A stretch of DNA of 35,986 nucleotides, from the NCBI GenBank assembly GCA_016779265.1, contig JADHNY010000033.1, positions 1 to 35,986 of the forward strand, written 5' to 3'. Positions within the stretch are counted from its first letter, which is position 1; each line of letters starts with the position of its first letter. Below are positions 16,224 through 24,730 of this stretch, one piece after another. The position numbers and the translations under genes were made by a program. Below the pieces are notes generated by a model. That model saw only the letters and a program-made list of their open reading frames with translations. It did not search any database and was not told where the DNA came from. The stretch comes from Pirellulales bacterium. Its GTDB lineage: Bacteria > Planctomycetota > Planctomycetia > Pirellulales > UBA1268.

Positions 16224-17984
16224 ATGGCTGTTTCACGTCCTCGCCGCACATCATCTTCTCGTCGTCCTGCCGCAGCACCGAGGGCTCGGGATTCACAGCA
16301 CAACAAGCAGCTGTTTGCAGCAGTTGATAGATCGATGGCCCGGATCGAGTTCGCTCTTGATGGGACCGTCGTCGCAGCCAACGAAAACTTTCTCTCGCTC
16401 ATGGGCTACACCCTGGAAGAAGTTGTCGGGAAGCCGCATGCGACCTTCGTTGATGAGCACACTCGAAGCTCTTCCCAGTACGCCACGTTTTGGGCGGCGC
16501 TTCGTCGCGGTGAGTTCCAGCGAGGCCGTTTTCGACGGCTGAAAAAAGATGGTCAAGACGTTTGGCTGGAAGCAACCTACTCACCCATCATCGATGACTC
16601 CGGACGTGTTCAGGGTGTCCTCAAACTCGCCAGCGACATCACGACTTCTGTGCAGAAAGAACGCGAGAACGAGCAGCTGCAGCAGCGGTATTTTGAGATG
16701 GTGGAGAACACGAGCGTACGGCTGATTCTCGCGGATCGCGACTCCAAGATCATCTACATGAATCCGGCGTCGGTGAAAGCACTGAAGGAGCTCGAAGAAT
16801 ATCTCCCGTGCAAAGTCGAAGACATTGTTGGCCAGTCCTTCGACATTTTTCACAAGCGGCCGGAGCATCAGCGGCAGATTGTGGCCGACCCAGACAACCT
16901 CCCCCACCGAGCAAAGTTCCCACTGGGCAACGACTGGCTCGATTTGACTGCCAGCCCGCTGCGGGACAGCAACGGTGTTTATATGGGGCCACTGGTCACC
17001 TGGGAGGTGATTACGGAGCAGGTGAAGTCAAAGCAACAAGAAGAGCAGCTTCAGGAGGCGCTCGTTGCCTCCAAGAATGAGCTTGAACGGAAAGTCAAAG
17101 CCTTGGTCGAAGTGTTTTCGGCAGCGTCTGCAGGCGACCTCACCCAGCAGGTCACGGTCGAGGGTGACGACGACATGGGCCAGCTGGCCGCCAACGCTGA
17201 TGCGATGTTCCGCGACCTCCGACGGCTGGTCAGTCAGATCGTCGAGGCAGCAGACCAGCAGAACGAAGGCGCCCGCATGATCGCTGAGAGCACGACGAGC
17301 CTCAGCGAAGGTTCGCAGTCGCAGGCCGCCAGCGTGGAAGAAATGACCGCCGCGGTCGAGCAGCTCGTCGGCTCGATCGACAAGATTTCGCAGAGCGTGG
17401 TCGACTCCCGCCACCAGGCTTCCGAGACCTCGGAAATGGCCCGTGCAGGCGGAGCGGCTGTCGCCGATGCCATCACCGCGATGGGCCTGATTCGTCGTTC
17501 CAGTGAACAGATCAACGACATCATTCAGGTGATTGGCGAGATCGCCAGTCAGACCAATCTGCTGGCCCTGAATGCGGCCATCGAAGCTGCCCGCGCCGGT
17601 GAACATGGCCTTGGCTTTGCCGTGGTTGCTGACGAGGTTCGCAAGCTTGCCGAGCGGGCCAGTGAAGCAGCCAAGGAAATCACCTCGCTGATCAAGGAGT
17701 CGACCAAGCGGGTCCAAGAAGGTGCGAGCATCTCAGAGAAGGTTGGCACGTCACTTGAGGCGATTGTGAAGGCTGTTGAGAAGACAGCCGAGGGCATCGG
17801 CTCGATTGCTGCTGCAACAGAGTCGCAGTCGGCCAATGCCTCGGAGGTGAAGATGGCGATTCGGTCGGTCTCGCAGACCACCGAGAGCAACGCTGCTGCG
17901 GCTGAGGAGATGGCCGCGAGTGCTGAGCAGCTTGGGGCACAGTCTCAGGGGCTGCGTGACCTGGTCAAGCGGTTCACCGTCTAG
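16224..17984 (+). CDS. Soluble methyl-accepting chemotaxis protein with two PAS domains
   Basis: The 586-residue receptor has no membrane segment. After a basic, Ser/Ala-rich N-terminus come PAS1 (about 28-145; [20 protein letters not shown]) and PAS2 (about 150-265; [34 protein letters not shown]). The second belongs to the PAS type often fused to receptors in proteobacteria and planctomycetes. Then follow a coiled coil and a HAMP-like unit ([20 protein letters not shown], about 305-325) and the long signalling helices with the conserved hairpin tip [19 protein letters not shown] near residue 440. Methylation helices rich in Glu/Gln flank the tip. It ends [10 protein letters not shown] without a CheR/CheB-docking pentapeptide. 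It probably senses an internal cue such as redox state or a bound cofactor; no haem- or FAD-binding residue can be assigned with confidence. It sits inside the che operon, so it is likely the dedicated receptor. Confidence 0.92.
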   Translation: MAVSRPRRTSSSRRPAAAPRARDSQHNKQLFAAVDRSMARIEFALDGTVVAANENFLSLMGYTLEEVVGKPHATFVDEHTRSSSQYATFWAALRRGEFQRGRFRRLKKDGQDVWLEATYSPIIDDSGRVQGVLKLASDITTSVQKERENEQLQQRYFEMVENTSVRLILADRDSKIIYMNPASVKALKELEEYLPCKVEDIVGQSFDIFHKRPEHQRQIVADPDNLPHRAKFPLGNDWLDLTASPLRDSNGVYMGPLVTWEVITEQVKSKQQEEQLQEALVASKNELERKVKALVEVFSAASAGDLTQQVTVEGDDDMGQLAANADAMFRDLRRLVSQIVEAADQQNEGARMIAESTTSLSEGSQSQAASVEEMTAAVEQLVGSIDKISQSVVDSRHQASETSEMARAGGAAVADAITAMGLIRRSSEQINDIIQVIGEIASQTNLLALNAAIEAARAGEHGLGFAVVADEVRKLAERASEAAKEITSLIKESTKRVQEGASISEKVGTSLEAIVKAVEKTAEGIGSIAAATESQSANASEVKMAIRSVSQTTESNAAAAEEMAASAEQLGAQSQGLRDLVKRFTV

Positions 17985-17993
17985 TCAGGCGGC

Positions 17994-17999
17994 AGGAGG
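17994..17999 (+). promoter_or_regulatory. Ribosome binding site of cheR
   Basis: AGGAGG lies eleven bases before the GTG at 18011 and supports that non-ATG start, since the conserved CheR N-terminal helix begins directly after it. Confidence 0.6.
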
Positions 18000-18010
18000 C
18001 CACCGACACC

Positions 18011-18883
18011 GTGTGGGAAATCAAAACGCTCACGCCTGAGCAGTTTGCGCTCTTCGAGCGGCTGATCTATCGCACGACAGGCATCCGCATGCAGTCGGGC
18101 AAGATCACGCTCTTGAGCAACCGCATCCGTCGGCGACTCCGCCACCATGGGCTGCATTCGTTTGAGGAGTACTACACCCTGCTGACGGCGGGAAGTCTCA
18201 AGGGAGAGCTGGAAGAGTTTATCGACGCCGTCACCACCAACGAGACCTACTTCTTTCGGACAGAAGGACACTTTGACTGGTTCCGGGGAGAGTTTCTCGA
18301 CGAGATGGCATCCCGTGTCGCAGCCCGTGAGCATCCCCGCTCGCTGCGGCTCTGGTCGGCGGCCTGCAGTTCGGGTGAAGAGGTCTACACACTTGCGATC
18401 TGCCTGGCCGAAGCACGTGGCAAGCTCGCCGGCTGGCAGCTGAAGATCCTGGGAACCGATATCAGTGGCTCGTCACTCGAGGCCGCACGGGCAGCCCGCT
18501 ACGAAGGACGCACCCTGGAGAACGTGTCGCCCGAGCGGCTCGCTCGGCATTTCCAGCAGTCGGGAGACGCCTGGACGGTTCGGCCGTCGGTCACCAAGCC
18601 CTGCGAGTTTCGCACCCACAACCTGCTTAAGCCCCTTGGCGAGAAAGGCTTCGACGCGATCTTCGTGCGAAACGTGATGATCTACTTTGACCGTGAATCC
18701 AAGCGAACCGCCGTTGGCCATCTCATCGACGCCCTGGCCCCGGGTGGCTACCTGGTGGTGGGCCCGGCAGATGGCATCTACGACCTGCTGGGCAACCTCG
18801 AGAGGAAGTCGAGCTTCCTCTATCGCAAGCCGCTGTCGACCACGCTGGCTGGCGGGTCTCTGCCCTCAGGAGGGACGCACTGA
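18011..18883 (+). CDS. cheR: CheR, chemotaxis protein methyltransferase
   Basis: CheR methylates receptor glutamates with S-adenosylmethionine and opposes CheB. The 290-residue product has the all-helical N-terminal domain (FALFERLIYRTTGIRM), the TNETYFFR motif, and the Rossmann methyltransferase domain with LRLWSAACSSGEEVYTLAI as SAM loop (the family more often has SAGCSTGEE), ILGTDISGSSLEAAR as the acidic strand end, and FDAIFVRNVMIYFD near the C-terminus. Start is GTG at 18011 behind AGGAGG. Its TGA overlaps the cheA ATG by one base (TGATG), so the two should be translationally coupled. The family's beta-subdomain that grips receptor pentapeptides is not needed here, since the neighbouring receptor lacks such a tail. 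Confidence 0.95.
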   Translation: MWEIKTLTPEQFALFERLIYRTTGIRMQSGKITLLSNRIRRRLRHHGLHSFEEYYTLLTAGSLKGELEEFIDAVTTNETYFFRTEGHFDWFRGEFLDEMASRVAAREHPRSLRLWSAACSSGEEVYTLAICLAEARGKLAGWQLKILGTDISGSSLEAARAARYEGRTLENVSPERLARHFQQSGDAWTVRPSVTKPCEFRTHNLLKPLGEKGFDAIFVRNVMIYFDRESKRTAVGHLIDALAPGGYLVVGPADGIYDLLGNLERKSSFLYRKPLSTTLAGGSLPSGGTH

Positions 18884-21216
18884 TGAGCACCGCTGACGAC
18901 GACATGGCCGAATACTTCCGCATGTTCGTGGAAGAGACGGGAGAACAGCTCGACGCCCTCGTTGAGATCATGCTCCGACTGGAAGCGGCCCCCGACGATC
19001 GCAATCTGCTCGCCGAAGCCTTTCGGATGATCCACTCCATCAAGGGATCGTCGGCACTGCTCGGTCTTGAGCAGATCACGTCGTTAACCCACATGCTCGA
19101 AAGCCACTTCGACCGGCTCCGCTCCGGCCGGCAGCGGCTCGACGCGGTGGGCATGGACACGACGCTTGCCTGCGTCGATTTCCTGCGGGCCTGCAACGAC
19201 GATATCCGGGAAGGCCGCCCGCTCAAGAACGACCCAAAACTGCTCGCCCGTGTGGAGAAGCTTGAGCAGACCGCCGCCCCCGTGCAGAGCCCACCAGCGG
19301 CTGTGCCAGCAGAGCCTAAACTGCCGAAGTCAGCCCCGGCCGCAGCGTCTGGCGACACCGAATCAGCCACCGAGTCTGCCGCATCCCCTCCCGACGAAGA
19401 CGACTCCGAACCGCTCGGCAGCTGTCGTGTCAGCCTGCGGCTGCGTGCCCATCTTCCACTCGTGGAAATGAAGGTCGAGCTGCTGCTCGCCCGCCTCGCT
19501 GACCAGGGCACCATCCACCGCTGTGATCCCCCACGCGACCGGGCCGTGCAGATTCCCTCGCTGCAGGAACTCGTGGTCACGCTCGACACCACCGCCTCGG
19601 CAGCACAGCTGCGGCAGGCCACCGACGTCGATGGCGTGGAAGCGGTGCAGATTGACCGGCTCCCAGCAGAGACCACACCGGATGACACCACGCCGGGTGA
19701 CTCCACGGCAGAAAGCACCGCCACCGCAGCAGCGTACGGACTGGCCTCAGCAGCCAGCACTGACGACACATCCACGACCGTCACATCAGCTGCGATCGCC
19801 TCGGCTCCGCCAGCATCCACGTCCGCAGCGCTCTCGGCCACGATCCGCGTCGATGTAGAACGACTCGACGTGCTGCTGAATCTGACGGGAGAGCTGGTCG
19901 TCAATCGTGCCAGGCTCGCGCAGCTCGCCGGTGAGATTGCCCCGGCGTTTCGCAAGTCTCACCTCAGCGGTGGCTCCGCCGTCGAAACCCTTCGGGGACT
20001 GCTCGCAGACGAGACCACTCCACGCCACCACGCCCAGCTGCTCCAGCTCGCCGATGACCTGGAAGCCCTCGAACAGCAGATACAGGGCTGGGGCGAGGCC
20101 CGCAGCCGCTTCAGCGAACTGCTTGAAGCGGTCGACCAGCTCACACGTGTCTCGTCGAGTCTGCAGCGGGGAGTGCTCGAAACCCGGATGGTGCCTGTCG
20201 GCCCTCTGTTTGGACGCTTCAAGCGATCTGTCCGCGACATTGCCAATGAGCTGGGCAAGAGGGTCACGCTCGAACTGGTCGGCGAGAAGACGGAGCTCGA
20301 CAAGCGAATGATCGATGAGATCGGCGACCCGCTCAATCACCTGATCCGCAACTCCATCGACCACGGCATCGAGTCGGCCGCAGCCCGGGCGGCGGCTGGG
20401 AAGCCAGACGTCGCCACCGTTCGGCTCACCGCCTCGCATCGTGGCAACAACGTATTCATCACCGTCGAAGATGATGGAGGGGGAATCGATAGCGATCGCG
20501 TCCGGCAGACTGCCGTGAAACGGGGATTGCTCTCGCAGGCCACAGCCGACACCCTCGCCGACGGCGAACTCCATGAACTGATCTGGCAGCCAGGCTTCAG
20601 TACCGCGTCGAAGGTTTCAGACATTTCGGGACGGGGTGTGGGCATGGATATCGTCCGCACCAAGATTGTTGGCCTCAACGGCTCGATCGAGGTCAACTCC
20701 CGACGCGGTGAAGGCACCTGCTTCACGATCCGACTCCCGCTCACCCTCACGATCGCCCGCTGCATGCTGTTCCGCGTTGGCGAGGGTGTGTTTGGCGTGC
20801 CGATCGAAAATGTCCGGGAGATCGTCTCGGCCAGTGGCCTCAACACGGTGGCCACGGGCGGGCGAACCCTCGCCGACATCCGCGGTGAGATGCTGCCTTT
20901 AGTCAGCACACACGATCTGTTCCACTGGTCGAGTTCCATAGGGAACGGACAGGCTGATGCTGTCATCGTCCTGCAGTCGGGCCACCGCCTCCTCGGTCTA
21001 CGGGCAGACACCCTGCTGGGAGGGCAGGATGTGGTCATCAAGCCGCTCGATGAGAACTTCCTGCATGTCCGTGGCCTTGGTGGAGCGAGTGTGCTTGGCG
21101 ATGGTTCTGTCTGCCTGCTGCTCGACACGGCATCGTGTATCGACCTGGCGCAGCAAGAACGAAAGCCACGCAGTCCCACAAAAGCCCACACACCACAGGC
21201 CTCCTCAAACGCATGA
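18883..21216 (+). CDS. cheA: CheA, chemotaxis histidine kinase
   Basis: CheA autophosphorylates on His and passes the phosphate to CheY and CheB. In the 777 residues: P1 histidine phosphotransfer domain (1-110) with His51 in FRMIHSIKGSSALLG; an Ala/Pro/Ser-rich linker; a P2-like ferredoxin-fold region (about 175-255, SCRVSLRLRAHLPLVEMKVE) for regulator docking; a second Thr/Ala/Ser-rich linker; the P3 dimerisation helices (about 320-430); the P4 kinase domain with the N box LNHLIRNSIDHGIE, VEDDGGGID and FSTASKVSDISGRGVGMDIV; and the P5 CheW-like domain (about 620-755). The phosphotransfer, ATP-binding and coupling motifs I looked for are intact. The gene overlaps cheR by one base and cheC by four (ATGA), indicating a tightly coupled operon. 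Confidence 0.96.
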   Translation: MSTADDDMAEYFRMFVEETGEQLDALVEIMLRLEAAPDDRNLLAEAFRMIHSIKGSSALLGLEQITSLTHMLESHFDRLRSGRQRLDAVGMDTTLACVDFLRACNDDIREGRPLKNDPKLLARVEKLEQTAAPVQSPPAAVPAEPKLPKSAPAAASGDTESATESAASPPDEDDSEPLGSCRVSLRLRAHLPLVEMKVELLLARLADQGTIHRCDPPRDRAVQIPSLQELVVTLDTTASAAQLRQATDVDGVEAVQIDRLPAETTPDDTTPGDSTAESTATAAAYGLASAASTDDTSTTVTSAAIASAPPASTSAALSATIRVDVERLDVLLNLTGELVVNRARLAQLAGEIAPAFRKSHLSGGSAVETLRGLLADETTPRHHAQLLQLADDLEALEQQIQGWGEARSRFSELLEAVDQLTRVSSSLQRGVLETRMVPVGPLFGRFKRSVRDIANELGKRVTLELVGEKTELDKRMIDEIGDPLNHLIRNSIDHGIESAAARAAAGKPDVATVRLTASHRGNNVFITVEDDGGGIDSDRVRQTAVKRGLLSQATADTLADGELHELIWQPGFSTASKVSDISGRGVGMDIVRTKIVGLNGSIEVNSRRGEGTCFTIRLPLTLTIARCMLFRVGEGVFGVPIENVREIVSASGLNTVATGGRTLADIRGEMLPLVSTHDLFHWSSSIGNGQADAVIVLQSGHRLLGLRADTLLGGQDVVIKPLDENFLHVRGLGGASVLGDGSVCLLLDTASCIDLAQQERKPRSPTKAHTPQASSNA

Positions 21217-21809
21217 GCGGCACACCCCTTAATCGCTACCTGACTGCCTGCCGGTCTGCTGCCTCGCTCGCCTCAGACTCCCTCTCGAAGTGGCTCGGGC
21301 GACCGTCAGCGATCAGCATCGAACAGGTCGAGGCGATGCCGCTGGAAAAAGCGATCGGCCTGTTGGGCGATCACGAGGGCACGGTCTGCGGCTGCGGCAT
21401 GGCGATCAGCGGCAGTCTGCAGGGCATCCTGGTATTGCTCTGTGACGACCAGGCGGGCCTGGCCCTCGCGGCGATGCTGCTTGGGCGTGAGCCGAGTGAT
21501 GACGACACCTGGGGGGACCTCGAGCAGTCTGCAGTTGTGGAGACCACGAACATCATCGGCTGTGCCTATCTCAATGCGATGGCCGACTCCACAGGGGCCG
21601 ACACCGCCGCGATGCCCTCGCCGCCCTGGTTCCTTCGCGACTTCGCGCCGGCAGTCATGCAGAGCATTGTGATGGCGCAGCCACTGACTGGTGAGACTGT
21701 GTTCTTGACCCGCACCGAGTTCACCATTGAAGGCTCACCCGCTCGGGTGTCGCTCGTGTTTGTGCCGGCAGAAGACGCGTCAGAACGTCTGCCAGGAGCC
21801 CCCGCATGA
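21213..21809 (+). CDS. cheC: CheC-like CheY phosphatase
   Basis: CheC-family proteins dephosphorylate CheY-P. The 198-residue product carries one clear active-site helix: SAVVETTNIIGCAYLNAMAD matches the S/D-x3-E-x2-N pattern, with prolines 22 and 24 residues after the Asn, close to the family motif. The N-terminal helix that holds the second active site in double-site CheC proteins (here LTACRSAASLASDSLSKWLG) has no E-x2-N, so this looks like a single-site enzyme. The middle part (SGSLQGILVLLCDDQAGLALAAMLLG) fits the strand-helix core. ATG 21213 overlaps the cheA stop (ATGA) and its own stop overlaps cheD the same way. CheC proteins commonly bind CheD, and the gene order supports that here. 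Confidence 0.85.
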   Translation: MSGTPLNRYLTACRSAASLASDSLSKWLGRPSAISIEQVEAMPLEKAIGLLGDHEGTVCGCGMAISGSLQGILVLLCDDQAGLALAAMLLGREPSDDDTWGDLEQSAVVETTNIIGCAYLNAMADSTGADTAAMPSPPWFLRDFAPAVMQSIVMAQPLTGETVFLTRTEFTIEGSPARVSLVFVPAEDASERLPGAPA

Positions 21810-22309
21810 GCTCGGCAGGCGATACCGCAGACCAGTCACTCACCAGCACGATCTCCGTACCGATTGGCGGCTTTGCCACTGCCAGCCGTGAGGGCAGCCT
21901 GCGGACCTTTCTCGGCTCTTGTGTTGGCCTCGCGGTCTACGAACGCCGGCTCAAACTCGCGGGCCTCGCCCATGTTGTGCTCCCCACGGCGCCAGCCAAG
22001 AGCCCCCTGCCCGGCAAATATGCCGACTCCGCCGTCCCAGCACTGATCGCCGCCCTCACCAGCCTTGCCGCGGGCCGCCGGCTGCAGCTGACTGCTCGTC
22101 TCGTTGGCGGAGCGAAGATGTTCGCCTTTCAGACTGGCCCCACAGTCGGTGAGCAGAATGTGCAGGCGCTCGAGAAGGCACTCTCCCTCGCCGGGATTCC
22201 TGTCGTGTCACGAGACTGCGGTGGTGGCAAAGGCCGCCGCATGACGCTCGAGGCTGCCAACGGACAGATCACCATCGAAACACTCGGCAGTGAGCCGAAG
22301 TATCTCTAA
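21806..22309 (+). CDS. cheD: CheD, receptor glutamine deamidase
   Basis: CheD converts specific receptor glutamines to glutamates, which then can be methylated, and in many bacteria is held in check by CheC. The 167-residue product has the cysteine-protease-like core: FLGSCVGLAVYERRLKLAGLAHVVLP holds the nucleophile Cys39 and the catalytic His56, followed by YADSAVPALI, ARLVGGAKMFAF (family GGA-x-MF) and DCGGGKGRRMTLEAANGQ. Normal length is about 160 residues. The start overlaps the cheC stop by four bases. Confidence 0.93.
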   Translation: MSSAGDTADQSLTSTISVPIGGFATASREGSLRTFLGSCVGLAVYERRLKLAGLAHVVLPTAPAKSPLPGKYADSAVPALIAALTSLAAGRRLQLTARLVGGAKMFAFQTGPTVGEQNVQALEKALSLAGIPVVSRDCGGGKGRRMTLEAANGQITIETLGSEPKYL

Positions 22310-22327
22310 CCACCACACATCCAAGCG

Positions 22328-22339
22328 GAGCCTCGGCTC
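22328..22339 (+). other. Small hairpin between cheD and cheY
   Basis: GAGCC-TC-GGCTC is a perfect five-base inverted repeat in the 47-base gap. Lacking a T tract, it is more likely an RNA-processing or stability element, or chance, than a terminator. Confidence 0.25.
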
Positions 22340-22356
22340 ACGACGTGGAGACGATC

Positions 22357-22737
22357 ATGACGACGACACCTGCCCCCAAACGACTTCTCGTTGTCGACGA
22401 TGCCCTGATCATGCGGGCCATGATCAAAGACATCGCTCAACAGGCTGGCTGGGAAATCGCCGGCGAGGCTACCAATGGACGCGAGTGTCTTGATCGCTAT
22501 TGTGAGCTCTCACCAGACCTGGTGACCCTCGACATCGTGATGCCAGAACTCGATGGCGTGGAAGCCCTGCGGCAGCTTCGGCAGGAGCATCCCGATGCGG
22601 CCGTGGTGATGGTCAGTGCGATCGATCAGAAGGAAAAGCTCTCCGAGTGCATTCAACTCGGGGCGCGTGACTTCATCGTCAAGCCCTTCGACCGTGACCA
22701 TCTCCGCAGCCTGTTTCAGCGATACCTCGCCCACTAG
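22357..22737 (+). CDS. cheY: CheY-type response regulator
   Basis: The 126-residue product is a stand-alone receiver domain: LLVVDDA with the Mg2+-binding acidic pair, phospho-acceptor Asp59 in VTLDIVMPELDGVEAL, switch Ser in VVMVSAID, and Lys in IVKPFDRDHL. Without an output domain and at the end of the che operon it is most likely the CheY that acts on the flagellar motor or, in a bacterium without flagella, another output. The sequence resembles the TlpA/CheY group that pairs with CheC/CheD systems. ATG 22357 is preferred over GTG 22345 because GGAG lies six bases upstream. It converges, with a 26-base gap, on the minus-strand propeller gene. Confidence 0.93.
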   Translation: MTTTPAPKRLLVVDDALIMRAMIKDIAQQAGWEIAGEATNGRECLDRYCELSPDLVTLDIVMPELDGVEALRQLRQEHPDAAVVMVSAIDQKEKLSECIQLGARDFIVKPFDRDHLRSLFQRYLAH

Positions 22738-22763
22738 ATCGCTCAGCCGCTTGCAGTCCTCGC

Positions 22764-24008
22764 TCACCCCACGAGTGCTGAGATATCGAGCAGATGCATC
22801 TGGCGGCCTTGGCCGTTGTGGGGTGAGTCGATGCAGATCAGCCGGCCATCGGGGCTGTGCCGTGGATGGGTGTCACACCGCCACTCGCCGCGGTATTCCT
22901 CGGGCGATGCAAAGCTTCCCAGGTCGAGCCGGCGTCCGCTGGCCACCTCATAGAGGTAGACCGTCTGCAACCGCTCCGGGCCCTGTGGATAGGTGTCGTT
23001 GACGATCCAGGCGTTGCCCGGCAGGTAGGTGCAGTGGCCGTCCTTCGGCATCACATCTCGACCCACCGCATCGATCCGGCCGTCGACAGCATCCTCCAAG
23101 ACACAGAAGCAGTTGCCGAGTTCGGGATGCTTTGTCCAGGCCAGGATGTGCTCAGGGTCGCGCCAGATGAAGTGTGAAACCATGCCTGCCGCGGGATTGA
23201 TCTCCCGCAGGCCGCTGCCATCGAGGCCAATCGTAAACATGCGGGTAAACCAGCCACCACCCTTCCGCTGCCAGCGATGCAGAAAGATCGTCCGCTGACC
23301 ATCAGGCGAGACGAGCAGATGGTTAAACCAGTGCTTGCCCTCGCCAAAACCACCGGGATAGGGCACGTCAAGAATGTCGGCCAGCGACACCAGCATCGTC
23401 ACGTCCCCGGTGGTGAGATCGATCCGCTCAAGACCCACCTGCTGCGGAGCGGCCTGATCGGTCCAGGGATCTGGCAGACCGGAGTAGCCATAGCCGGGCC
23501 GCAGCTCATTGATGCGACGAAAGTCGGTGGCCACCGCGTGTCGACCAGCAGGAGAAAGGGCGTAGACCGCTCGCGGCAGGGTCTGCGTGGTGCCCGTAGC
23601 CACATCATGCAGGCGGGCGACGTAGCCGCCCTGCTCCCGGTCGTTGTAGATCACCTGCGACTCGCTTCCCGGCACCCATTGCAGCATGCATCCCTGCTGC
23701 CAGCCCCAGGCCTGAGAGTGCCCGAGGGTGATCCAGCGGTCGCCATCGTTGAGGTCCACCATCCCCACCTCGATCCTGTCGTCTGCCGTTGGCGAACGGT
23801 GCTCAAAGTCGACGGCATTTCCCAGGCAGTAACGGATCCTTGGGTCAAACTGCAGCTTGTCGTAGTAGGCAAACCAGTGATGCCTCGGCCCACGCGTGAT
23901 CGTACGCACCGGCACCTCTCCCCCCTCTGCCGCCAGCCCCTGCTGCCGCGTGAGGGTCACCATCACAGCTGGAGCCGTTCCCAACAGAGTCCGTCGTGAA
24001 ATCTGCAT
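22764..24008 (-). CDS. Tat-exported beta-propeller protein (TolB-like), function unknown
   Basis: The 414-residue product starts MQISRRTLLGTAPAVMVTL, a twin-arginine signal peptide, so it is exported folded. The mature part has repeated strand units such as YALSPAGRHAVATDF, LLVSPDGQRTIFLHRW, FIWRDPEHILAWTKH and PRHSPDGRLICIDSPHNG, the SPDG pattern of TolB/oligogalacturonate-lyase-type propellers with about six or seven blades. No catalytic residues can be assigned; His pairs (RHHWFAYYDK, GHCTYLPG, DTHPRHSPDG) are in places where PL22-like lyases hold metal, but this is only suggestive. ATG 24008 is preferred over ATG 24023 because it puts the twin Arg close to the N-terminus and has AAAAGGA directly upstream. 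Confidence 0.78.
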   Translation of the reverse strand: MQISRRTLLGTAPAVMVTLTRQQGLAAEGGEVPVRTITRGPRHHWFAYYDKLQFDPRIRYCLGNAVDFEHRSPTADDRIEVGMVDLNDGDRWITLGHSQAWGWQQGCMLQWVPGSESQVIYNDREQGGYVARLHDVATGTTQTLPRAVYALSPAGRHAVATDFRRINELRPGYGYSGLPDPWTDQAAPQQVGLERIDLTTGDVTMLVSLADILDVPYPGGFGEGKHWFNHLLVSPDGQRTIFLHRWQRKGGGWFTRMFTIGLDGSGLREINPAAGMVSHFIWRDPEHILAWTKHPELGNCFCVLEDAVDGRIDAVGRDVMPKDGHCTYLPGNAWIVNDTYPQGPERLQTVYLYEVASGRRLDLGSFASPEEYRGEWRCDTHPRHSPDGRLICIDSPHNGQGRQMHLLDISALVG

Positions 24009-24108
24009 TCCTTTTCCTCGCATGTCTTGGCTGCCAGTGCTTTGAGAGGCTCTCGCTCGACCCGTCCGATATGCTCAGACAGGTGGCTGTCGATTCTAAG
24101 GGCGTGAC

Positions 24109-24675
24109 GTGTTGAGTCTCTTGCTGATTGTGATGGAACTCTCACTGCTGGCCGCAGCACAGCTGGCAGCCGGGCCACCCTGGACGGTGCTCACGGCGGT
24201 GGCGCTGGTGCTGCAGTCGCTGGCTGGACTCACGCTCACCGGCCTGACGAGGCTTACGCTGGCGTTCGGCTGGCTGCTCGCCTTCGTCGTCACTGGCAAC
24301 CGAGAACTCTTCTTCTGCTTTGCGATGACCCTCGCAGCGCACGCCACGGTGCTCTTTACGGGGCGTGTCACAGAGAGCGGCGGCACTGTCCGCTGGAGGT
24401 CTGGAGCAGCCGCCGGAGGCCTGCTTGCACTCGCCTTTCTCTCCTTCCGTGTCGCCCAAAATGCCACGCTCAAGGTGCTGGCAGTGGAGGCGGCTGTGGC
24501 GATCGCCATCCTGACCGGCTGTCTGCTCGCCGTTCGCGTGCTGACAAAGCTTCCACCAGTTGACGAGCCCTCAGACAACAAACCCACCATCAACGCCCGC
24601 ACACGCCAGGCCACCGGCGAAGCGGCGATCGTCATCGCCGCAGCGGTTGCCGCCTATGCTGGCCTCGCCATCTGA
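24109..24675 (+). CDS. Small multi-pass membrane protein of unknown function
   Basis: The 188-residue product has about five hydrophobic segments (for example LLLIVMELSLLAAAQLAAG, LTLAFGWLLAFVV, GLLALAFLSFRVA, AVAIAILTGCLLAVRVL, AAIVIAAAVAAYAGLAI) with a polar loop near residues 148-170. Third codon positions are heavily G/C, like the neighbours, which supports real coding. It starts with GTG 24109 or ATG 24133; neither has a strong ribosome binding site. I recognise no family. It is divergent from the Tat-propeller gene (100-base gap) and convergent with the SASA gene. Confidence 0.6.
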   Translation: MLSLLLIVMELSLLAAAQLAAGPPWTVLTAVALVLQSLAGLTLTGLTRLTLAFGWLLAFVVTGNRELFFCFAMTLAAHATVLFTGRVTESGGTVRWRSGAAAGGLLALAFLSFRVAQNATLKVLAVEAAVAIAILTGCLLAVRVLTKLPPVDEPSDNKPTINARTRQATGEAAIVIAAAVAAYAGLAI

Positions 24676-24695
24676 TGCCGGGCCCCGAGGGGCAT
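24675..24695. terminator. GC-rich hairpin between convergent genes
   Basis: GCCCC (24682-24686) and GGGGC (24689-24693) form a perfect stem over GA; an alternative fold pairs ATGCC (24675-24679) with GGCAT (24691-24695). It lies in the 55-base gap between two convergent genes and could end transcription from either side, though there is no T tract. Confidence 0.35.
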
Positions 24696-24730
24696 TGAGG
24701 CGAACGACACCTTCCGACGCGCCACAGGCC

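Noticed and set aside
17028..17717. 229-codon open frame on the minus strand
   Set aside because: Antisense to the receptor signalling domain, whose sequence is strongly conserved; no independent support.
18723..19955. 410-codon Ser/Ala-rich open frame on the minus strand
   Set aside because: Antisense to cheA and the end of cheR; low-complexity Ser composition arises from reading the Ala/Asp-rich linker backwards.
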